Positions 6,185-11,721 of a stretch of DNA of 16,621 nucleotides are shown one piece after another (the stretch's first letter is position 1; each line of letters opens with the position of its first letter). A program made the translations under genes and the position numbers. The notes beneath the pieces are model-generated. The model did no database searches and was not told where the DNA came from. It saw only the letters and a list, made by a program, of their open reading frames with translations. This DNA comes from Bacteroidia bacterium (lineage in GTDB: Bacteria; Bacteroidota; Bacteroidia; NS11-12g; UBA955): assembly GCA_023228875.1 (NCBI GenBank), contig JALOAG010000019.1, positions 1 through 16,621 on the forward strand. The letters run 5' to 3'.

Positions 6185-6209
6185 CTTCTGTCAATAGTTA
6201 TGTTATAAT
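6181..6209 (+). promoter_or_regulatory. Promoter P4, upstream of tRNA-Asp
   Basis: TTGACT (6181-6186), 17-bp spacer, TATAAT (6204-6209), TG at 6201-6202. The tail reads TATTATATAA, a small variation on the family. The -35 box overlaps the HNH stop codon. Confidence 0.85.
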
Positions 6210-6217
6210 TATTATAT

Positions 6218-6332
6218 AAAGTAAAAGGCATCGTTAGCCGATAAAGATGTAAAACTCGGCTACCAAAGGCACTCGCAGCAACCCTAATTATAAAAAAAGC
6301 ATTTGAAGTTTTTAAATAGTGCCTTGTTATTT
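6218..6332 (+). other. Structured 5' leader before tRNA-Asp
   Basis: A roughly 115-nt leader contains TAGCCGA/TCGGCTA (about 6235-6262) and a longer-range AAGGCACT/AGTGCCTT pair that closes just before the tRNA 5' end. No ORF is seen. It is much shorter than the leaders of tRNA-Glu(TTC) and tRNA-Ile(GAT). Confidence 0.45.
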
Positions 6333-6410
6333 GCGAGTGTAGTTTAATGGCTAAAATATTCGGTTGTCGCCCGAAAGACATGGTGAGTTCAATTCTCCCC
6401 GCTCGCGCCA
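6333..6410 (+). tRNA. tRNA-Asp(GTC)
   Basis: Acceptor GCGAGTG/CGCTCGC, D-stem GTTT/AAAT, anticodon arm TTCGG TTGTCGC CCGAA with anticodon GTC (6366-6368), T-arm with one mismatch, G73 as expected for Asp, and encoded CCA. Confidence 0.9.
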
Positions 6411-6418
6411 TTCAAAAT

Positions 6419-6446
6419 TGGCGGTAGTTTATTGATTCTACCGCCA
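6419..6446 (+). terminator. Stable hairpin after tRNA-Asp (possible terminator or 3' processing stem)
   Basis: TGGCGGTAG (6419-6427) pairs perfectly with CTACCGCCA (6438-6446). There is no good T-tract (TAAAT follows), so it may not stop transcription. It lies 30 bases before the GIY-YIG start codon. Confidence 0.45.
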
Positions 6447-6477
6447 TAAATCTTACATATTATATGGAGGTGATTAT

Positions 6478-7125
6478 ATGTTAGGAATAATTTATAAAAT
6501 CACAAATATAACTAATGATAAGATTTATATTGGAAAAACTGAAAGAGAAATAGAAGAAAGATGGAAAGAGCATTTAAGAGACTCTGGAAAAGAAAGAAAT
6601 CAAAATAGACCTCTTTATAGAGCAATAAATAAATATGGTCAAGAAAATTTTATTATTGAAGAAATAGAGCAGGTCGATTCAGAGTCATTAGGTGAGAGAG
6701 AACAATACTGGATAAATTACTACCAATCTTTTTCAATGGGTGGATATAATGCAACCTTTGGTGGAGAGGGAAAGACACTATATAATTACGATTTAATAGT
6801 TGAAAAATTTAATTCTGGTATGTTAGGTGATGAAATAATGAAAGAATTCGGTTGTGATAGAAATGCAGTTACCTCTGCTTTAAAAAAAGCGAATGTTTAC
6901 TCAAACAAAAACAATCTCACTCGTCGCTCAAGAGCCGTTTTACAATACGATTTAAATGGTAATTTTATTGAGAAATACTCCTCCATAAATGAAGCCGGAA
7001 GAGAAATTGCTAAAAAATTAGATTTAAAAGCAGACCCCCTACATATTTCAACGAACATTAGTAGAGTAGCAAGGGGAAAGAGAAAAACCTGTTATAAATA
7101 CCTGTGGAAGTTTGAAGACGTATAA
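6478..7125 (+). CDS. GIY-YIG homing endonuclease (free-standing, second copy)
   Basis: 215 aa from ATG 6478 after GGAGGTGA. The nuclease domain has IIYKITN, IYIGKT, the arginine in EERWKEH and the glutamate in GEREQYWI. A helix-turn-helix-like region follows (about 112-142, MLGDEIMKEFGCDRNAVTSAL), then an IENR1-like DNA-binding repeat (LQYDLNGNFIEKYSSINEAG ... KRKTCYKYLWKF). It is a clear paralogue of the copy at 2584, with the same domain order but a slightly longer insert in the last repeat. Its 5' flank shares ACATATTATAT and GGAGGTGATTAT with the HNH gene upstream, although the proteins are unrelated. It sits between tRNA-Asp and an initiator-like tRNA and probably targets a nearby site. 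Confidence 0.9.
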   Translation: MLGIIYKITNITNDKIYIGKTEREIEERWKEHLRDSGKERNQNRPLYRAINKYGQENFIIEEIEQVDSESLGEREQYWINYYQSFSMGGYNATFGGEGKTLYNYDLIVEKFNSGMLGDEIMKEFGCDRNAVTSALKKANVYSNKNNLTRRSRAVLQYDLNGNFIEKYSSINEAGREIAKKLDLKADPLHISTNISRVARGKRKTCYKYLWKFEDV

Positions 7126-7328
7126 ACCGCCACTTACCCTTAGACACGTGCCGCAACCTTAAAGATTTTTGGATAAACTTCAGTTTCGGCTAAGGTCGAA
7201 AACGTCAGCGTGGTTTCTGACACATTGAACAACGTGCCTAGTTTATTTTTAGTATTACTAAAGACTCTTACAGCAATCATAAATTATAAATAGAAAGGTT
7301 TTCTGTTACATAAAGAGTCTTGCTACAT
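7126..7328 (+). other. Non-coding stretch with local hairpins, before the initiator-like tRNA
   Basis: About 200 nt without an ORF or promoter of the local family. Visible pairings are ACCTTA/TAAGGT (about 7156-7196), GTCAG/CTGAC (about 7205-7222), TTTAGT/ACTAAA (about 7248-7263) and AAGACTCTT/AAGAGTCTT (about 7260-7320). It probably belongs to the endonuclease transcript and is removed when the tRNA matures. I recognise no family. Confidence 0.4.
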
Positions 7329-7401
7329 CACAGGGAGAATCGGTATTCAAGTAGGCCTCATAAGCCCACCTCCGTCAGTTCGACTCTGACCCCTGTAACC
7401 A
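7329..7401 (+). tRNA. Initiator-like tRNA-fMet(CAT) with shortened D-arm
   Basis: Acceptor CACAGGG/CCCTGTA has six pairs and an unpaired C1 opposite A72, the hallmark of bacterial initiator tRNA, with A73 and encoded CCA. The anticodon loop CTCATAA (7357-7363, anticodon CAT) is identical to the E. coli initiator loop, and three G-C pairs lie next to it (one A.C mismatch at the second pair). The T-arm is GTCAG TTCGACT CTGAC. The D region is only 16 nt, with stem GAAT/ATTC and the four-base loop CGGT, so the normal D-loop is missing. It could be a functional initiator, a decoy or a decayed gene. Confidence 0.75.
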
Positions 7402-7403
7402 AT

Positions 7404-7695
7404 GTCAAAATAGTTGGTGTCTGAAAGTCTAGTGAAATACCTTAACTATTACAATTTATCATATCAAGATGCGTTGAGAATCGAAAAAATCTCTTAACTT
7501 GAAAAGGTCTATGTTTTGACATAGGCGATTTTAGCCATATATTTATTAAATCGTGTTAAGCGAAAAGGGTATGGAATTCCTCATTCAAGTCAGACAAGCT
7601 TACATTAAAATCTTGTGAAGAAAATGGTAGTGGCGCAAGTATGCGTAGATAGTAAGTGAAGCGTGCGAAAGTGATGGCTCTACCAACTATTTGAC
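7404..7695 (+). ncRNA. End-paired structured RNA (about 290 nt) next to the Ro-like gene; candidate Y RNA analogue
   Basis: The two ends pair: 7404-7418 (GTCAAAATAGTTGGT) with 7682-7695 (ACCAACTATTTGAC), 14 bp with one bulged A. The 3' arm is followed by a run of T, so it may also end the transcript. Inside are GTCTGA/TCAGAC and CTTGAA/TTCAAG forming a branched core, CTATGT/ACATAG, GATTT/AAATC, CTTAC/GTAAG and CGCA/TGCG. No ORF is found. It follows the initiator-like tRNA directly, so RNase activity at the tRNA 3' end could free its 5' end. A closing end helix with a bulge is a feature of Y RNAs, and a Ro-like protein gene follows 380 bases downstream. The Y RNA reading is inference. Confidence 0.55.
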
Positions 7696-7719
7696 TTTTT
7701 TTATGACTTATGTTATAAT
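7691..7719 (+). promoter_or_regulatory. Promoter P5, for the 64-aa gene, second CAT tRNA and Ro-like gene
   Basis: TTGACT (7691-7696), 17-bp spacer, TATAAT (7714-7719), TG at 7711-7712, then ATTATTATAAGG. The -35 box is shared with the 3' closing arm of the preceding RNA. Confidence 0.87.
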
Positions 7720-7740
7720 ATTATTATAAGGAGCAATAAA

Positions 7741-7935
7741 ATGAGAGATATAAAAAGAATTCCCATAACCATAGACAAACTACAAAAAGTTTGGGAAAAA
7801 TATCCAGACCTAAGATTTGGACAACTTGCTTCCTTCATTTTTCAAGAAGCGGAAAACATAACTACTATGGACCCATTCTTCATTGAGGAACAACACTGGA
7901 ACGAAGTTCTAGATAAAATTATGTCTGATACTTAA
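7741..7935 (+). CDS. Small conserved phage-type protein (YihD/DUF1040-like pattern)
   Basis: 64 aa. ATG follows AAGGAG at 7727-7732 directly after promoter P5. The sequence RIPITIDKLQKVWEKYPDLRFGQLASFIF, followed by DPFFIEEQHWNEVLDKI, recalls small phage proteins with the pattern 'RI..il..l...W.k.PdlRlgQL ... DpFyieD.e'. The role of these proteins is unknown to me. No membrane segment or metal site is seen. The last 13 bases, including the stop codon, are also the first bases of the downstream CAT tRNA (from 7923), so tRNA 5' processing would remove the stop codon from the mRNA. Confidence 0.75.
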   Translation: MRDIKRIPITIDKLQKVWEKYPDLRFGQLASFIFQEAENITTMDPFFIEEQHWNEVLDKIMSDT

Positions 7936-7994
7936 GATAAGGGTCGCCCTTCATACGGGTGTACAATTAGGTTTGATTCCTAAGTCAGACACCA
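7923..7994 (+). tRNA. Second CAT tRNA (elongator Met or Ile2), D-arm strongly reduced
   Basis: Acceptor GTCTGAT/GTCAGAC (last pair U.G), anticodon arm CGCCC TTCATAC GGGTG with anticodon CAT, T-arm TTAGG TTTGATT CCTAA, A73, encoded CCA. Only 15 nt separate acceptor and anticodon stems; the best D-stem is CTTA/TAAG with a three-base loop and no GG. It overlaps the end of the 64-aa gene. If C34 is lysidinylated it would read AUA. Confidence 0.7.
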
Positions 7995-8071
7995 CAGACA
8001 CTATCAGCAACAAAATAAAGATGATTTTTTTGAAAAAATGTGTCTAGTTCAAAGAACAAAGGAGAAAGAAA

Positions 8072-9595
8072 ATGTTTATTAATGATTTGAGAAACGAATT
8101 GAACAAAGAAAAATCAATAACAGAAAACGGAGCAATAGGTTACGCTACTTCAGGTAAGAAATTACTTGACTTCAATTTCAGGTTGTCAAGCTATCGTAAT
8201 ATGTCTGAAAAAGAAATTTTTAGAGATTTTATGGAAGCCTACACTGAAGACAAAATTATGGCAATGCGTATGCTCTTCTATTCACGCGATATTCGTGGTG
8301 GACAAGGAGAAAGACGTCTATTTAGGATTATTATAAAAGAGCTTGCCAAAATAGAGCCTAAAACTGTAGAAAAAATCGCCCACTTGATATCTGAATTCGG
8401 ACGTTGGGATGATTTATTTTGCTTGTTTGGTACCCCAGTTGAAGATGTTGTTTATGGAATCATAATTGCCCAATTGGCAAATGACGTTGTTGCAGAATAT
8501 AGAGGAAAACCTATATCTCTTTTGGCAAAGTGGATGCCTAGTGCGAATGCATCTAGTTCAGAAACTAAAGCACTAGCACGTAAATTCATATCTAGAATGG
8601 GAGTAACTGAAAAACAATATCGCAAGATGTTAAGTTCTTTTCGGGCACACCTTAACATTGTTGAGTGCAAAATGTCAGCAAATGAATGGTCAGAAATTAA
8701 GTATGATCAAGTGCCTTCAAAAGCAAACCTTATTTATAATACAGCGTTTTATAACCATGATGAAGAACGCCGTAAGGAATTTTTGACTAACGTTGAAAAA
8801 GGTAAGGAAAAAATTCATTCTGGTACAAACTTTCCTCATGATATTGTTAGTAAATATGGTCTATCAGAATACTTGAATTATAAAAGAATAAGAGACAAGA
8901 CTCAACTTGACCGCACTCTTGAAGCAATGTGGAAAGCATTACCTAACTATGGCGATGGTATGAACAATACTCTTGTTGTTGCCGATGGTTCAGGTTCAAT
9001 GTATAGTAAAATTGGTAATACTTCAATTAGTGCTCTTGCAGTAGCAAACTCTTTGGCAATTTATTTTGCTGAACGTTGCACTGGTGAATTTAAGAATAAT
9101 TATATAACATTTAGTGAAAAACCTCAACTAGTTAATCTTGGAGAGGGAACACTTCTTTCTAAATTAGTTATTGCGTCACAACATAATGAGGTAGCAAATA
9201 CCAACATTCAAGCTGTTTTTGATTTAATTCTTAAGACAGCAATATCAAAGAAACTATACCAAGAAGATTTACCTTCAACAATACTGATAATTTCAGATAT
9301 GGAATTTGATAGTGCTGTTGGTTATAGAAATAATTTTAATAAAACTTTATTTGAAGGACTCGCATCAGTTTATGCCCAATTTGGGTACAAGATACCTAAA
9401 CTTGTATTTTGGAATGTTATGTCTAGAACATTAACTATCCCTGCTCAAGAAAATGAATCTGGAGTAATTCTACTTTCAGGTTTTAGCCCTTCCGCAATAA
9501 ATATGGCTTTATCAAATGAAGTTGACCCTTATAAGGCTCTTGTAAAATTTTTGAATGATAAGCGTTATGATGTAGTTGAAGAAGCACTTCAATAA
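8072..9595 (+). CDS. Ro60-like RNA-binding protein (DUF2828/TROVE-like helical domain plus vWA)
   Basis: 507 aa, ATG after AAAGGAGA. The N-terminal two thirds are helical and carry family signatures: LFYSRDIRGGQGERRLFR (about 70-87), a GRWDDL segment (about 110), KWMPS (about 152), then MSANEWSEIKYDQVPSKA and HDEERRKEFL (about 200-240), as in DUF2828 proteins, which resemble the HEAT-repeat TROVE domain of Ro60/Rsr. The C-terminal third is a von Willebrand A domain with an intact MIDAS DGSGS at 305-309, a FSEKP segment and IISDMEFD near residue 410. Ro proteins form a ring that holds misfolded RNAs and Y RNAs and works with RNases. It follows promoter P5, a small gene and the second CAT tRNA. 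Its RNA partner could be the 7404-7695 RNA or the long RNAs; that is inference. Confidence 0.82.
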   Translation: MFINDLRNELNKEKSITENGAIGYATSGKKLLDFNFRLSSYRNMSEKEIFRDFMEAYTEDKIMAMRMLFYSRDIRGGQGERRLFRIIIKELAKIEPKTVEKIAHLISEFGRWDDLFCLFGTPVEDVVYGIIIAQLANDVVAEYRGKPISLLAKWMPSANASSSETKALARKFISRMGVTEKQYRKMLSSFRAHLNIVECKMSANEWSEIKYDQVPSKANLIYNTAFYNHDEERRKEFLTNVEKGKEKIHSGTNFPHDIVSKYGLSEYLNYKRIRDKTQLDRTLEAMWKALPNYGDGMNNTLVVADGSGSMYSKIGNTSISALAVANSLAIYFAERCTGEFKNNYITFSEKPQLVNLGEGTLLSKLVIASQHNEVANTNIQAVFDLILKTAISKKLYQEDLPSTILIISDMEFDSAVGYRNNFNKTLFEGLASVYAQFGYKIPKLVFWNVMSRTLTIPAQENESGVILLSGFSPSAINMALSNEVDPYKALVKFLNDKRYDVVEEALQ

Positions 9596-9602
9596 TGCTC
9601 GT

Positions 9603-9625
9603 TTGACGGAACGTTAAACCGTCAA
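9603..9625 (+). other. Hairpin after the Ro-like gene
   Basis: TTGACGG (9603-9609) pairs with CCGTCAA (9619-9625). There is no T-tract, and tRNA-Pro starts four bases later, so it may protect the mRNA 3' end or help tRNA processing rather than terminate. Confidence 0.4.
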
Positions 9626-9628
9626 TAA

Positions 9629-9704
9629 CGGGATGTAGCTCATTCAGTAGAGTGCTCGGCCTGGGACCGAGAGGCAGAGAGTGCAATTCTTTCCATCCCG
9701 ACCA
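9629..9704 (+). tRNA. tRNA-Pro(TGG), C33 variant
   Basis: Acceptor CGGGATG/CATCCCG with the C1-G72 pair typical of Pro, A73, encoded CCA, and D-arm GCTC...GAGT. The anticodon arm CTCGG CCTGGGA CCGAG gives anticodon TGG, but position 33 is C where U is nearly universal. The T-loop starts TGCAATT instead of TTC. Confidence 0.85.
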
Positions 9705-9781
9705 AGTGATGATAAAGTTTGATGACCTCTTTGTGGTAATGTGGCTCAAAAAAAGATACGCTGGAAACCAATAAGAAAAAT

Positions 9782-9807
9782 AGAGTTGCCGAAATGCAAC
9801 TCTTTTT
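9782..9807 (+). terminator. Rho-independent terminator
   Basis: AGAGTTGC (9782-9789) pairs perfectly with GCAACTCT (9796-9803) around a CGAAAT loop and is followed by TTTTT. It closes the Ro-like gene and tRNA-Pro unit two bases before the next -35 box. Confidence 0.85.
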
Positions 9808-9808
9808 C

Positions 9809-9837
9809 TTGACTTTTTTTTACATTTATGATATAAT
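9809..9837 (+). promoter_or_regulatory. Promoter P6, for the 92-aa gene, tRNA-Cys and tRNA-Trp
   Basis: TTGACT (9809-9814), 17-bp T-rich spacer, TATAAT (9832-9837), TG at 9829-9830, then TATATTATAG. Confidence 0.87.
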
Positions 9838-9862
9838 TATATTATAGAATAAAAGAGGTTTT

Positions 9863-10141
9863 ATGGAAAAGAAATTTTTAGAGATTTTAAAGGAAGAGAA
9901 AGTACTTTTTTTCAGTATTAATGAAGAAAAAATTATTGACGAAAGCTATCAAAAAATTAGAGAGTGGTCAGAAGAAAACAATCTTATTTTAATTTTTGAA
10001 AATTCATTTTATCCGTTTGAAAAATTTTATTTTACTTTTTTAAACACTCTTTTTTGTTTTACTAAAGTAAACTCTCCTACTCCTTATTACATTTTTGAAG
10101 TGGTTGAAAGTACAATTTATCCAAATAAAGAATATGGGTGA
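9863..10141 (+). CDS. Small protein of unknown function (92 aa)
   Basis: ATG follows AAGAGG at 9853-9858, directly after promoter P6. The N-terminal half is charged and helical (ILKEEKVLFF, QKIREWSEEN); the second half is rich in Phe and Tyr (FENSFYPFEKFYFTFLN) but too polar for a clear membrane helix. No motif or family is recognised. Its reality is supported by the dedicated promoter, ribosome binding site and start. The stop codon TGA (10139-10141) lies inside the acceptor stem of tRNA-Cys, so mRNA and tRNA cannot both be produced intact from one transcript. Confidence 0.7.
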   Translation: MEKKFLEILKEEKVLFFSINEEKIIDESYQKIREWSEENNLILIFENSFYPFEKFYFTFLNTLFCFTKVNSPTPYYIFEVVESTIYPNKEYG

Positions 10142-10210
10142 GAGCTTCGGAGGCCGGAGAGATGTTTGCAAAACATTTATTAGTGGGTTCGATTCCCACC
10201 TCACTCTCCA
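10136..10210 (+). tRNA. tRNA-Cys(GCA)
   Basis: Acceptor GGGTGAG/CTCACTC, D-arm CTTC GGAGGCC GGAG, anticodon arm GATGT TTGCAAA ACATT with anticodon GCA, T-arm GTGGG TTCGATT CCCAC, T73, encoded CCA. Position 8 is A instead of U. Its first six bases are shared with the end of the 92-aa gene. Confidence 0.88.
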
Positions 10211-10214
10211 ACAC

Positions 10215-10288
10215 GAGTTCGTGATGTAATGGTAGCATAATTGTCTCCAAAACAATTTGTCAAGGTTTAAGTCCTTGCGATCTCGCCA
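10215..10288 (+). tRNA. tRNA-Trp(CCA)
   Basis: Acceptor GAGTTCG/CGATCTC (one T.T mismatch), D-arm ATG...CAT, anticodon arm ATTGT CTCCAAA ACAAT with anticodon CCA, T-arm CAAGG TTTAAGT CCTTG, G73 as expected for Trp, encoded CCA. It ends one base before the next promoter. Confidence 0.9.
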
Positions 10289-10289
10289 T

Positions 10290-10318
10290 TTGACTTTTTT
10301 TATAACTTATGTTATAAT
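10290..10318 (+). promoter_or_regulatory. Promoter P7, for the 81-aa gene and tRNA-Lys
   Basis: TTGACT (10290-10295), 17-bp spacer, TATAAT (10313-10318), TG at 10310-10311, then ATTATTATAG. It starts right at the end of tRNA-Trp. Confidence 0.86.
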
Positions 10319-10353
10319 ATTATTATAGTAAAAATAAAAGAAAGAGGAATTAT

Positions 10354-10599
10354 ATGAAAAATTTCAATAGAACTTATACTTTAAAGATGGAAGAAGAAGA
10401 TGGCTCTTCAAGAGAAATAATTAAAAAAACAACTAATATGGAAGGACTTAGTTTTGACGAATTACTTGGCTCATTCAAACAATTCTTATTAATGCTTGGA
10501 TATACTGAACTTACTGTAAAAACTATTGTTTGTCTTAGTTTAGAAGAACTTGAAGAACTTGGAATTAAAGAAGAAGACTTATCAATTTATAATTGGTAA
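10354..10599 (+). CDS. Small acidic protein of unknown function (81 aa)
   Basis: ATG follows AGAGGAA, 35 bases after the -10 box of P7. The N-terminus reads like a beta hairpin (RTYTLKMEEEDGSSREIIKK); the rest is helical and acidic (MEGLSFDELLGSFKQFLLML, LSLEELEELGIKEEDLSIYNW). The layout is typical of small phage proteins of unknown role. No metal site, signal peptide or membrane segment is visible. The ribosome binding site, promoter and codon use like its neighbours support it as a real gene. Confidence 0.72.
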   Translation: MKNFNRTYTLKMEEEDGSSREIIKKTTNMEGLSFDELLGSFKQFLLMLGYTELTVKTIVCLSLEELEELGIKEEDLSIYNW

Positions 10600-10605
10600 T
10601 AATAT

Positions 10606-10696
10606 GGGGGTGTAGCTCAATTGGCTAGAGCTTTTGACTTTTAATCAAAAGGGCGTGGAAACACCGTTGGAGGTTCAAGTCCTCTCACCCTCACCA
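10606..10696 (+). tRNA. tRNA-Lys(TTT) with an unusual long variable arm
   Basis: Acceptor GGGGGTG/CACCCTC, D-arm GCTC AATTGGCTA GAGC, anticodon arm TTTGA CTTTTAA TCAAA with anticodon TTT (10640-10642), T-arm GGAGG TTCAAGT CCTCT, A73, encoded CCA. The variable region is 19 nt (10650-10668) with a mini-hairpin GTG GAAA CAC, whereas Lys tRNAs normally have five. The body is otherwise canonical. Confidence 0.85.
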
Positions 10697-10808
10697 ATTT
10701 CCCATTGACGAATGGGCCGGACTACTCCGATGAATCCAACAAGCCTCTCAACGATGCTCAAACAGGTTGCCTAGTAGATGTTCAAAAGAAAAGGTTTTGA
10801 ACAAACAT
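10697..10808 (+). other. tRNA spacer with hairpins
   Basis: A 112-nt spacer between tRNA-Lys and tRNA-Ala holds CCCATT/AATGGG, a CTACT/AGTAG-closed arm (about 10720-10773) and a 9-bp hairpin TGTTCAAAA/TTTTGAACA (about 10779-10803). No ORF and no promoter are seen. Confidence 0.4.
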
Positions 10809-10882
10809 GGGGGTATGGTATAAAGAGATTACATTGGTCCTGCAAACCAAAAATCCGAGTTTGAGTCTCGGTACTTCCACCA
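10809..10882 (+). tRNA. tRNA-Ala(TGC), C33 variant
   Basis: Acceptor GGGGGTA/TACTTCC, D-stem GTA/TAC without a GG in the loop, anticodon arm TTGGT CCTGCAA ACCAA with anticodon TGC, T-arm CCGAG TTTGAGT CTCGG, A73, encoded CCA. Position 33 is C, as in tRNA-Pro. Confidence 0.82.
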
Positions 10883-10885
10883 TAT

Positions 10886-10992
10886 GGGGTATAATGTGGC
10901 ATCAGGGTAGCCACCGAGGTAAATCTGAAAGATGATGATAACGGCGGATATACAAATTCCAAGCTGAGGTTCAATTCCTCTATACTCCACCA
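10886..10992 (+). ncRNA. tRNA-like RNA, 107 nt, no readable anticodon arm
   Basis: It has a perfect-length acceptor GGGGTAT/ATACTCC, A73 and encoded CCA, a T-arm GAGG TTCAATT CCTC, and a strong D-arm-like hairpin GTGGC ATCAGGGTA GCCAC (10896-10914). The middle (10915-10964, 50 nt) does not form a normal anticodon arm; CCG/CGG, ATC/GAT and GGA/TCC are the only obvious pairs. It may be a tRNA with an insertion, a degenerate gene or a tRNA mimic. Confidence 0.55.
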
Positions 10993-11044
10993 CTACCTGA
11001 GTAAGTAATAAAACTGCTCACTAATACCACAGAAAGGAAACAAT

Positions 11045-11419
11045 ATGAGTAATGTATTTACTTATGACAAGAAAACAATACTTGCCTTTATAGACACAAA
11101 AGGATCTCTTTCGGGTGAACTAATGAAGAATATAAAATTCAGACGTCCACAAGTAATAGAAGACTTAAAAACATTATCTACTAACTTTAAAGTTGGTGAT
11201 TATGCAAAAATAAGCAACTATCTTTTTATTGTTATGAAAAAGAACTACAGAAACAAGTTGACACTTGAAACAGCAGATAAATTACTTGAACAGTTGCCCG
11301 CTGAGCTGAAAGGCTTAGAAACTAAAACCACTTTGGAGAATTATTCAGAATTGAAAGATGTAATTGAAAAGCATTTTACCCTTATTGAATTTTGTGATAC
11401 AAGTAAGTGGGAAATTTAA
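11045..11419 (+). CDS. Protein of unknown function (124 aa)
   Basis: ATG follows AAAGGAAA at 11034-11041. The sequence is mixed and soluble: a possible winged-helix-like start (TILAFIDTKGSLSGELMKNI), a central segment YAKISNYLFIVMKKNYRNK and helical, acidic C-terminal half (TADKLLEQLPAELKGLETK, ELKDVIEKHFTLIEF). I recognise no family. It shares a likely transcript with the zinc-ribbon gene 15 bases downstream, whose Shine-Dalgarno sequence AGGAGG begins just after the stop codon, so translation of the two may be coupled. Confidence 0.72.
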   Translation: MSNVFTYDKKTILAFIDTKGSLSGELMKNIKFRRPQVIEDLKTLSTNFKVGDYAKISNYLFIVMKKNYRNKLTLETADKLLEQLPAELKGLETKTTLENYSELKDVIEKHFTLIEFCDTSKWEI

Positions 11420-11434
11420 TAGGAGGTGAAAAAC

Positions 11435-11605
11435 ATGGATAAACAAATTAAATGCAGAGATTGCGGTGAAATCTTTGAGTTTACAGAGGGTGAGCAAGCA
11501 TTTTATGCAGAAAAAGGTTTTACTAATGAACCAGTTCGTTGCCCAGATTGTCGCAGAGCAAAGAAAGCGCAATATGAAGCAAGAAACAACAACAACGACA
11601 ACTAA
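11435..11605 (+). CDS. Small zinc-ribbon protein (zf-trcl-like, 56 aa)
   Basis: ATG 11435 follows AGGAGG at 11421-11426. The protein starts MDKQIKCRDCGEIFEFTEGE, continues with AFYAEKGFTNEPVRCPDC, and ends in a basic then Asn-rich tail. C7/C10 and C36/C39 form one zinc ribbon. The block 'tC.dCg.eF.FT.gEQ.FYaekGf.NeP.RCp.CR.a+' is the 'probable zinc-ribbon' domain (PF13451-like) common in Bacillota and their phages. Its molecular role is unknown; binding to nucleic acid or the translation machinery is possible. The hairpin CGGCAC/GTGCCG follows the stop codon. Confidence 0.9.
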   Translation: MDKQIKCRDCGEIFEFTEGEQAFYAEKGFTNEPVRCPDCRRAKKAQYEARNNNNDN

Positions 11606-11634
11606 TTTTTCGGCACTTAATTGTGCCGACACAT

Positions 11635-11709
11635 GCGCCTATAGTATAACGAACAGTATATTTGGCTACGAACTAAAAGATGGGAGTTTAATTCTCTCTA
11701 GGCGCACCA
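11635..11709 (+). tRNA. tRNA-Arg(ACG)
   Basis: Acceptor GCGCCTA/TAGGCGC (seven perfect pairs), weak D-stem GTAT/GTAT, anticodon arm TTTGG CTACGAA CTAAA with anticodon ACG (inosine at 34 expected from the host enzyme), T-arm GGGAG TTTAATT CTCTC, A73, encoded CCA. Confidence 0.88.
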
Positions 11710-11721
11710 GCTCAATTAAAA

